Shown: positions 1 through 5,608 of the stretch, one piece after another
How positions within the stretch are numbered: position 1 is the stretch's first letter
Layout of the letters: each line of letters begins with the position of its first letter
DNA from: Clostridiales bacterium
Lineage (GTDB): Bacteria; Bacillota; Clostridia; Christensenellales; UBA3700
Reading direction: 5' to 3'
Assembly: GCA_014799645.1 (NCBI GenBank)
Contig: JAAVHQ010000001.1
Coordinates: 80,053-86,685 of the forward strand
Length of the DNA: 6,633 nt
The notes under the pieces: model-generated
Database searches by the model: none
Seen by the model: only the letters and a program-made list of their open reading frames with translations
What the model was told of the DNA's origin: nothing
Translations under genes and position numbers: made by a program

Positions 1-2
1 TT

Positions 3-1415
3 GATTTTGCGGGCGTAAGCAGACGTACCGATATAGAACCTGACCCAAGCGTATACGTTTTGACGGTTACGGAAGGTTGCATTAGCGTGCCAAAGAGCGG
101 AAAGTATAGAATATATTTGAGCAACCACGGTATTTGCCGTGTAGAATTCGGCGTATCTAAATATATGACTACAGTGTTCAACAGCACGATTCCCGTACAG
201 GAATTTACGCGTTATCAGTCTTACGACATAGTTTTGGAAGAGGGCAAGATTTATGAATACAAACTCTATCTTCTTTCTACGAAAGGCGAATGCGACGCAA
301 AGTTGGGCATAAGGTACGTTCAGGACGAAGACGTCAACGATAGAAACGATTACGGCATACAAGCCGAAATAATCGACGAAGATTATTTGATATACAAGGG
401 ACTTAAAACAAGCGATATAGTGGAATTTAAAACGCCTGTAATTTATCCTATGGGATACGGTTTCAAAGACGAATTCTATCAGACGCATGAATTGAAAGTC
501 GAAAACTTTATTTCTTATCCTACCGCAGTTGCGACAAGAGATATTGAGTACGCAATCGACTCGCTCTCAACGGGTAGTTATTACAGCGCGAGAAACAGGT
601 CTAATCATTTTGAATTCATACTTGACTTGAAGAAGTCTTTGCGTCTTGAATACGTGCTTCTCAACGTAAGGAACGAAACTTTGGGCAAAACGGTACAAAT
701 ATTCGTATCCGATGACGAGACTTTTGCTACACAAACTCAAATTGAAATCAGCGCGCGTAGAGACGGCGAACTTAGGGACGGAGACAATAAATTAGAGTCG
801 GGCGACAACTATTTCCTTTTCAACAGCGTGACCAATAGATACGTCAAGATTATTATTTCAGACGAAAATGAATTTGCTTGCGACGTCAACGATTTGAGAA
901 TAGGTCAGTTCTTTGAAGAGAGCAGAATTGTGCCGAATACCTCGTCAATGCTCGCGTATATCGGCGGTTGGTCAAACGTAACCGAATACGTCAGCGTCAA
1001 CGGAAGTATAAGCGAAAGCGTCAACAACAACTCTATCTTTTCGTTTACCGCAAAGGCAAGACAAATTTGTCTTTACGGCGTAAAAGACGCGAAGTACGGC
1101 AAGATGGAAATCTACGTTGACGGTAAGTATTATACCACTATTGATTTGTACAGCGAAGCGACCGCGACCGATCAGTTGTTGTTCGCAATAGACTTCGATA
1201 CGTCTATGGAACACTCAATAAAGGCAATGCCTGCAAGCAAAGAAGACGTCATAAACTTTGACTATATATCATATATTCCGGTGGAAGATGAAGAAATTCA
1301 GTCAGTCACGGGCGTATTGTATTACGCGCTCATTATTCCCGGCGTAATAATTATTGTGCTTATAGGGGCGGCAATCGCCGATTACAGAGAAAAACGTCGT
1401 AAACGCGGATACTAA
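3..1415 (+). CDS. C-terminal part of a secreted, membrane-anchored multidomain (PA14/discoidin/jelly-roll) surface protein, 5' partial
   Basis: The frame is open to the window edge with no stop (first full codon at 3, reading DFAGVSRRTD...), so the TTG at 60 is almost certainly internal and the true start lies outside. Three beta-rich modules can be seen. A PA14/GLEYA-like segment (about 60-320) has the pattern ISVPKSGKYRIYLSN and then GKIYEYKLYLL. A discoidin (F5/8 type C)-like segment (about 500-910) has FEFILDLKKSLRLEYVLL, a VQIFVSDD strand and ends NRYVKIII. A further jelly-roll module (about 950-1280) has MEIYVDGKYYTTIDLYS and a closing INFDYISYIP strand, as in carbohydrate-binding modules. 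One hydrophobic helix (about 1314-1379) is followed by a basic tail (YREKRRKRGY), typical of a stop-transfer anchor with a short cytoplasmic end; no LPXTG sortase signal is present. Known members with such modules bind glycans and often carry a peptidase or glycosidase domain upstream; none is visible here. Function inferred: cell-surface glycan binding. The gene is followed 20 nt later by a membrane protein gene. Confidence 0.8.
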   Translation, partial: DFAGVSRRTDIEPDPSVYVLTVTEGCISVPKSGKYRIYLSNHGICRVEFGVSKYMTTVFNSTIPVQEFTRYQSYDIVLEEGKIYEYKLYLLSTKGECDAKLGIRYVQDEDVNDRNDYGIQAEIIDEDYLIYKGLKTSDIVEFKTPVIYPMGYGFKDEFYQTHELKVENFISYPTAVATRDIEYAIDSLSTGSYYSARNRSNHFEFILDLKKSLRLEYVLLNVRNETLGKTVQIFVSDDETFATQTQIEISARRDGELRDGDNKLESGDNYFLFNSVTNRYVKIIISDENEFACDVNDLRIGQFFEESRIVPNTSSMLAYIGGWSNVTEYVSVNGSISESVNNNSIFSFTAKARQICLYGVKDAKYGKMEIYVDGKYYTTIDLYSEATATDQLLFAIDFDTSMEHSIKAMPASKEDVINFDYISYIPVEDEEIQSVTGVLYYALIIPGVIIIVLIGAAIADYREKRRKRGY

Positions 1416-1423
1416 ATTATAGT

Positions 1424-1430
1424 GGGGGAA
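1424..1430 (+). promoter_or_regulatory. Ribosome binding site fixing the TTG start of the membrane protein gene
   Basis: A GGGGGAA run lies 5 nt before the TTG at 1436. The next in-frame ATG (1502-1505 region, codon 23) has no comparable site and would remove the first transmembrane helix, so TTG is the preferred start. Confidence 0.6.
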
Positions 1431-1435
1431 ATACA

Positions 1436-2245
1436 TTGAAATACTGGTGGCTATCTTTAATAATAGCGTTCATTTGCGCTACGTCGATTTTTTTGACGGC
1501 GCGTATGCGCAACAACCGTAAATTAGCGTTGAAAGTCCTCTTCGCCGTATCGACCGTGCTTTTGTCTTATAAAATTTGCGAATTTATCTATTATAGAATT
1601 GCGGGAATCCCCAAGTATCCGGTCGAGTTTTCTCATATCTCTTATTTTATCGTAGGCGTGGCAGTTTGCTTCGGCGTAAAGCAAATGCGTCCGTTTGCAG
1701 GAATATGTTCCTTGCTTTCGGGTATAGGATATATCGTTACGGCGACCTTATCTCCGGACACTTTCGTCAACAACTCTGACAACGTATATTATATAGTTTT
1801 GGGCGTAATTCAGCACGAATTACTCTTTTTCACGGGCTGTATGCTTCTCTTTGATATAGACAAGTATTCAATCAAAAATATTTGGGTTCCTATCGTGGGA
1901 ATTGCGATTATGGTCTTGTTTTCCATTATGGTATACAACAGAATTATCTATCCCGATTACGACGAGCGAGACGAAATGATAATCTATCATATTGTCACGG
2001 GTATGATTTTGAGTTACGTTATGCCTGCCGAGAAGATAACTATGGTGATGAGGGTATTTACCGCTCTAGGCATAGGACTTTTAGCAATCGGATTGCTTTG
2101 CGCGTTCTATTTCGTCAACAAAAAGTATTACGAGCGAAAAGAGCGCAAGGGTATTGAAATTGAGGGTAAAGACTTGGAGATGGGCATCTTCTATTGGATA
2201 GGTCAGAAGATTAAAAAAGACAAAGAAAAAAGGCTCAACGGCTAG
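1436..2245 (+). CDS. Polytopic membrane protein resembling the YwaF/TMEM164 family
   Basis: This 269-residue protein has seven to eight hydrophobic helices, at about residues 5-22, 30-52, 67-80, 86-104, 117-139, 149-168, 182-196 and 205-227. A basic and acidic cytoplasmic tail of about 40 residues follows (KKYYERKERKG...KKDKEKRLNG). The helix pattern and three spots recall the YwaF/TMEM164 family: YPVEFS at residues 61-66, where the family has a PLQLC-like motif; FAGICSLLSGIGYI...LSPD at 87-108, like the family's glycine-rich helix ending in TPN; and a membrane histidine, H127, in GVIQHELLF. The family cysteine proposed to be catalytic in animal TMEM164 appears to be serine (S66) here. I made this match by eye from remembered family patterns, so it is tentative. 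The gene uses a TTG start with a good ribosome binding site and follows the surface protein by 20 nt, so the two are probably co-transcribed. The substrate is unknown. Confidence 0.7.
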   Translation: MKYWWLSLIIAFICATSIFLTARMRNNRKLALKVLFAVSTVLLSYKICEFIYYRIAGIPKYPVEFSHISYFIVGVAVCFGVKQMRPFAGICSLLSGIGYIVTATLSPDTFVNNSDNVYYIVLGVIQHELLFFTGCMLLFDIDKYSIKNIWVPIVGIAIMVLFSIMVYNRIIYPDYDERDEMIIYHIVTGMILSYVMPAEKITMVMRVFTALGIGLLAIGLLCAFYFVNKKYYERKERKGIEIEGKDLEMGIFYWIGQKIKKDKEKRLNG

Positions 2246-2263
2246 TTTACGTTGTAATGTAAA
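2246..2263. repeat. 18-bp near-perfect inverted repeat directly after a stop codon
   Basis: Arms TTTACGTT (2246-2253) and AATGTAAA (2256-2263) surround a GT centre. They match at 7 of 8 positions, and the one mismatch would be a G-U pair in RNA. It starts at the base after the TAG at 2243-2245 and overlaps a promoter-like -35 element. It could be an operator or a weak hairpin. No T-tract follows it closely enough to make a convincing intrinsic terminator. Confidence 0.4.
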
Positions 2264-2308
2264 ATTTATATAAGGTTATAGATTTTTAGATATTGTATGT
2301 GATATACT
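2246..2308 (+). promoter_or_regulatory. Candidate promoter region for the Fe-ADH-like pair and queH
   Basis: The 81-nt gap is AT-rich and holds two promoter-like options. One is TTTACG (2246-2251), 17 nt, then TATAAG (2269-2274). The other is an extended -10 element, TGATATACT (2300-2308), with no good -35; its start site would lie almost on the ribosome binding site at 2314-2320. Neither is strong, and read-through from the upstream genes is equally possible. Confidence 0.35.
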
Positions 2309-2326
2309 TTCAAAAAGAGGTATCAA

Positions 2327-3550
2327 ATGAATTACAATGAATTTTCCAATGGCACGAAGATTATAGATTCAAAAAATTCGATTGAGGAATTGCCTACGAT
2401 TTTGTTGGGTCTCAACGCTTCGCGCATTTTGCTTGTAAGCGACGCTCAATCGAGCGATTGCGGATACGTTGAAAAGATTAAGAAATCAGTGGAAAAACAA
2501 TCGAGACTTTCAATCGGCGCGGTCTATTTGGGCAACGATTTGACGGACGGCGACGAAATACTCAAAGACCTTTATTTCGTATTTATGTCCAACAACTGCG
2601 ATTCAATCGTCGTTATAGGCAACGGCAAGTTGATTGACTACACCAAAGCGCTCAAACTTATGATCGCCACGCAAGTCAAGGACTTCAAGAAATTTTACTC
2701 CTCGTCAATGGAAGCGAGAGAAATCATATACACGCCGTTCGTCGCAATTCCCGCGGAATTCGGCTCGGGCAACGAAACCAATTCCACAGCGATAATTTAC
2801 GATAAGGAAAAGGGGCTTAGTCGCAATATAATAGACGGCTTGCTTTCGCCCGATTACTGTCTTGTGGACGGGGAACTTATCGCGACTATGGACAAGAAAA
2901 GGTCGGCATACGGCGTATTGGAAATATTCGCAAGAGCGGTAGACGGGTTTACCGTGACGGGCGCTACGCCTCCGCCAACCGATCCTCTCGGCAAAAAAAT
3001 ATACGACGATTATATCGAATTGCAAACGTCGGCAATCAGCGACGGATTTTGCAAAGTTGCGCTCACGGGATTGAAGAACAAGGCGTTGAGTCTACTTGAA
3101 GAACCTACGATTGAGAGATGTCGCAAAATGGAAGTAAGAGGCGCGTATCTTTCAAAAGGCACGGACAGTAGCGGTCTTGGACTTATACAGTGCGCGGCGC
3201 AGGCTATTGCCGACGTCAAAGGCGTGGAATATTACGTCGCTTTGCCAAAGGCGATAAAAGCGGTATTCGATTACAATAAAGACGCGTGCAAAGAGAAATA
3301 CGCGCGCTGTCTGCTTGCGTTTATAGGTTGGCAAATATATTCGGAATGCAAGCAAGAGGAAAGACATACGCAATTTATCAAGTTGTCGCTCGACTTTATC
3401 GATTTATTAAATAGGATGTATCTCAACGCTAATGAAATCGAATTGAGCGACGAAGAAAAACAAGCGGTTGTCAGCGCAATGGCGTTCAACGTCAACGTAC
3501 TCAACAATCCGAGAAAATTCAACTCGGCAGTATTCAAGACGTTACTTTGA
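2327..3550 (+). CDS. Divergent iron-containing alcohol dehydrogenase-fold protein lacking the metal site (first of a pair)
   Basis: This 407-residue protein has the length and layout of the iron-containing (group III) alcohol dehydrogenases. Degenerate landmarks fall in the right order. GNGKLIDYTK (98-107) stands where the family has GGGSxxDxAK; D104 is kept. IPAEFGSGNE (141-150) stands for PTTAGTGSE, followed by SPDYCLVDGEL. The two metal-binding segments are changed: GVLEIFARAV (196-205) replaces GMDALTHAIE, so Asp becomes L198 and His becomes A202. GLGLIQCAAQ (283-292) and VKGVEYYVALP (297-307) replace the segments with the other two ligands, giving Q288 and K298. No metal ligand remains, so dehydrogenase activity is unlikely. 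The Rossmann-like first half (RILLVSDA, CDSIVVIGNG) is well preserved and may still bind a nucleotide. The ATG has AAAGAGG (2314-2320) 6 nt upstream. The paralogous gene follows after 11 nt. Automated tools would probably call it an alcohol dehydrogenase; its true function is unknown. Confidence 0.8.
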   Translation: MNYNEFSNGTKIIDSKNSIEELPTILLGLNASRILLVSDAQSSDCGYVEKIKKSVEKQSRLSIGAVYLGNDLTDGDEILKDLYFVFMSNNCDSIVVIGNGKLIDYTKALKLMIATQVKDFKKFYSSSMEAREIIYTPFVAIPAEFGSGNETNSTAIIYDKEKGLSRNIIDGLLSPDYCLVDGELIATMDKKRSAYGVLEIFARAVDGFTVTGATPPPTDPLGKKIYDDYIELQTSAISDGFCKVALTGLKNKALSLLEEPTIERCRKMEVRGAYLSKGTDSSGLGLIQCAAQAIADVKGVEYYVALPKAIKAVFDYNKDACKEKYARCLLAFIGWQIYSECKQEERHTQFIKLSLDFIDLLNRMYLNANEIELSDEEKQAVVSAMAFNVNVLNNPRKFNSAVFKTLL

Positions 3551-3561
3551 GGTAGTGGACT

Positions 3562-4848
3562 ATGGAATATAATTTTGAAAGAGATATAAAATTCGTCGTA
3601 GGCGAGAAAGCGTTGAGACGTTCGGTTAAGGAAATCAACAACCTTGGCGCAAGACGCGTATTGCTTATATGCGACGAGATGAGCGATAGAGTAGGACAGC
3701 TCAAAGATATGTTAAGACAGTTCAACAAAGAGGTCAACGTCGTCGAACAGCTCAAACGCTTTGGCGATATAGCCACCGTCGAGGACTGTGAGAAGACTTT
3801 GCGCGCATATAAGGCAAGCGAGTGCGATTCAATTATCGTACTCGGCAAGAAAAGCGCAGTTGCCGTTGCGAAAGCCGTCAAGATTATGCTCAAAGACGGA
3901 ATATCGCTTATTTCCAACTACCGCAACTTTACCGTCAACAACATATCGTCCGTAAGAGTTCCGCTTATTGTCGTACCGACCAATCTTTCGTCGGGCGTGG
4001 AAGCGAGCAATTTCGTGCGTATTTACGACGTTGAACACAACGATATTTTCGAGTTCAACACTTCGTTTGCGCAGACTAATTTGATAGTTATAGATCCCAT
4101 TATGACGGACACTATGCCGCCAAAGTCTATCGCCACGTCGGGACTTCACGCTTTGGCTATGGCTATAATGAGTTTGACGTCCGAGAGCGAGAATACGCCG
4201 CTACAAGAAGTGTACGCCGTTACTTCTATAAAGATGTTGACGGAAAACCTGAAAAAGTGCATTTTGCAAAACGGCGTAAAGAGTTTTAGATTCAGAGTGT
4301 TGTTCGCGTCGATTTTGGCGGGCTACGCTTATTGGCAAAAGCCTAAGGATATTTTGTCCGAACTTTCCGACAGAATGAGCGATAGATACAGAGCCAACTA
4401 CGGCAATATATTTATGATATTGTTCTTGAATTACATTTTAATGAGAAAATGGAATCCCGATTTGGACGTGGACAATATCATCAACCTTTTGGGCGACAAC
4501 GTCTATTTGATACTCAAAAGCGCAAAAGAGGGTAACAACGCTATTGCCGATTCGGTAAAGAACTATTACAAGAGATTGAAGAATTACGTCGACTACGTCG
4601 ATAATCTCAGCGATTTGGGCATAAAGAGAGAAGACTTGGTAGATATCGCTTCTTCGGTAATCAGTATGCACACTGACGAGAGCGAAGAGTATACTTTCAG
4701 CTTTATTATGGAATTGCTCGAAAAGTCCTTCCTTCCGCCTGACGTTGAAGAGAGCGAGAGTAATCAAGACAAGCCGACAGAACCTACGATTGTCAAAGGT
4801 GGCGTTGAGGAAGGCGATACGAAGGAAAGCGATGGACAGCAAGCGTAA
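3562..4848 (+). CDS. Divergent iron-containing alcohol dehydrogenase-fold protein lacking the metal site (second of a pair), with acidic tail
   Basis: This 428-residue paralog keeps the same Fe-ADH architecture: an N-terminal RRVLLICDE strand, CDSIIVLGKKSAVAVAK (88-104) for the GGGSxxDxAK loop with Asp changed to A101, and VPTNLSSGVE (138-147) for PTTAGTGSE. The segment VIDPIM...TMPPKSIATSG (176-194) is very like the family stretch that leads into the metal site. The ligand motif GMDALTHAIE is GLHALAMAIM (194-203), so Asp becomes H196 and His becomes M200. The late HG motif is YG (Y280-G281), and no histidine occurs where the third ligand should be (around S266). Metal-dependent catalysis is therefore unlikely. 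A tail of about 35 residues (from 394) is rich in Glu, Asp, Ser, Gly and Lys, looks disordered and is absent from typical family members. The ribosome binding site GAGG overlaps the TGA of the first paralog. The last 17 nt overlap queH. The function is unknown; a heteromer with the preceding paralog is an inference. Confidence 0.8.
   Translation: MEYNFERDIKFVVGEKALRRSVKEINNLGARRVLLICDEMSDRVGQLKDMLRQFNKEVNVVEQLKRFGDIATVEDCEKTLRAYKASECDSIIVLGKKSAVAVAKAVKIMLKDGISLISNYRNFTVNNISSVRVPLIVVPTNLSSGVEASNFVRIYDVEHNDIFEFNTSFAQTNLIVIDPIMTDTMPPKSIATSGLHALAMAIMSLTSESENTPLQEVYAVTSIKMLTENLKKCILQNGVKSFRFRVLFASILAGYAYWQKPKDILSELSDRMSDRYRANYGNIFMILFLNYILMRKWNPDLDVDNIINLLGDNVYLILKSAKEGNNAIADSVKNYYKRLKNYVDYVDNLSDLGIKREDLVDIASSVISMHTDESEEYTFSFIMELLEKSFLPPDVEESESNQDKPTEPTIVKGGVEEGDTKESDGQQA
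4822..4826 (+). promoter_or_regulatory. Ribosome binding site fixing the queH start inside the preceding gene
   Basis: AAGGA lies 5 nt before the ATG at 4832. The frame is open further upstream to 4745, but residues encoded there do not resemble QueH, and the family start is close to the HACCAPC motif, so 4832 is the better start. Confidence 0.65.
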
Positions 4849-5449
4849 TTATCAAAAGGAACTCGATAATTTGATTGCTTCTTTGAATGGCAAAAAGCCG
4901 AGATTGCTTTTGCACGCTTGTTGCGCGCCTTGCAGTAGTTATTGCTTGGAATATCTCAAAGATTATTTTGATATAACGCTGTTTTTTTACAATCCCAATA
5001 TTACCGACAAAGAGGAGTTTGACAAGCGATTTGCCGAACTTCAAAGGCTTGTCAAAGAGATGAATTTGGGAATTGATATTATTTGTCCGACGTATTGCAA
5101 AGAGGAGTTTTCTAGCAAGGTAAAAGGCTATGAAAATTGTCTAGAAGGGGGCGATAGATGCCAGATATGCTACGCGCTGAGACTTGCAAAAGCGTGCGAA
5201 TACGCCGAAGAGAACGGATACGATTATTATTGCTCCACGCTCTCAATCAGTCCTTATAAAAATTGTGAGAAACTCAATACGATAGGGGAAGCGCTTGCCA
5301 AGGGCAAGAGAGTAAAGCATCTTCCCAACGATTTTAAGAAAAAGGGCGGATATGCCCGTTCCGTAGAACTGTCCAAGGAATACAACTTATACCGCCAAAA
5401 TTATTGCGGTTGCGAATTCAGTAAATTACAAAGAGAAAATTCAATTTAA
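4832..5449 (+). CDS. queH: Epoxyqueuosine reductase QueH
   Basis: This 205-residue protein matches the QueH (formerly DUF208) family, which reduces epoxyqueuosine to queuosine in the wobble base of tRNAs with GUN anticodons, the last step of queuosine synthesis in organisms without the cobalamin-dependent QueG. Family signatures are present and complete: LLLHACCAPCSSY (25-37) with the paired cysteines C30 and C31; LFFYNPNI (50-57); the EGGDRCQICYALRL segment (105-118) with C110 and C113; CSTLSISPYKN (134-144); DFKKKGGYARS (167-177); and YRQNYCGCEFS (187-197) with C192 and C194. These cysteines include those expected to hold the iron-sulfur centre. The length is normal. The start overlaps the preceding gene by 17 nt, suggesting translational coupling. 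No other queuosine gene is in the window. Confidence 0.95.
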   Translation: MDSKRNYQKELDNLIASLNGKKPRLLLHACCAPCSSYCLEYLKDYFDITLFFYNPNITDKEEFDKRFAELQRLVKEMNLGIDIICPTYCKEEFSSKVKGYENCLEGGDRCQICYALRLAKACEYAEENGYDYYCSTLSISPYKNCEKLNTIGEALAKGKRVKHLPNDFKKKGGYARSVELSKEYNLYRQNYCGCEFSKLQRENSI

Positions 5450-5460
5450 TCAGCTTGACG

Positions 5461-5490
5461 AGCATAGTCGCGACTTTGGTCGCCATTGCT
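5461..5490 (+). terminator. Hairpin after queH, possible weak terminator
   Basis: An inner stem GCGAC (5470-5474) / GTCGC (5479-5483) closes a TTTG loop. Outer AGCA (5461-5464) / TGCT (5487-5490) can extend it across an internal loop. No T-tract follows, so it is not a typical intrinsic terminator. Its position 12 nt after the queH stop and before a new promoter fits an end of transcription. Confidence 0.35.
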
Positions 5491-5530
5491 TAATGAAAAG
5501 TTAACTATTTCTAATGACCGCGCAATTTAT

Positions 5531-5559
5531 TTGACTAAAAACTTTGAATATGATATAAT
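5531..5559 (+). promoter_or_regulatory. Strong housekeeping sigma-type promoter for trkA
   Basis: TTGACT (5531-5536) is separated by exactly 17 nt from a perfect TATAAT (5554-5559), and TGA directly before the -10 box gives an extended -10. Start of transcription is expected near 5566, leaving a leader of about 43 nt before the trkA ATG. The surroundings are AT-rich. Confidence 0.8.
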
Positions 5560-5608
5560 TTTGCAATAAATACTTGTGGGCGATTTGTTCGTCGGAGAAA
5601 AAAGTTTT

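Noticed and set aside
60..62. TTG as the true start of the surface protein
   Set aside because: The frame continues without a stop to the window edge, no Shine-Dalgarno sequence precedes this TTG, there is no signal peptide after it, and the upstream residues read on into the same beta-rich module.
334..4000. Frequent GTCAAC/CTCAAC hexamers, considered as a dispersed repeat or uptake-type signal
   Set aside because: They fall mostly in one coding phase as Val-Asn or Leu-Asn codons, with irregular spacing, which fits codon and codon-pair preference.
3534..4149. Minus-strand open frames opposite the second Fe-ADH-like gene
   Set aside because: They mirror the codon structure of a clear plus-strand gene, have no ribosome binding site and no recognisable domain.
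4745..4831. Upstream extension of queH giving a 234-residue protein
   Set aside because: The added residues are basic, lack family similarity and overlap the end of the preceding gene; the ATG at 4832 has a good ribosome binding site and gives the usual QueH length.
5499..5506. AGTTAACT palindrome between queH and trkA
   Set aside because: An 8-bp palindrome in AT-rich sequence is expected by chance and lies well upstream of the trkA -35 box.
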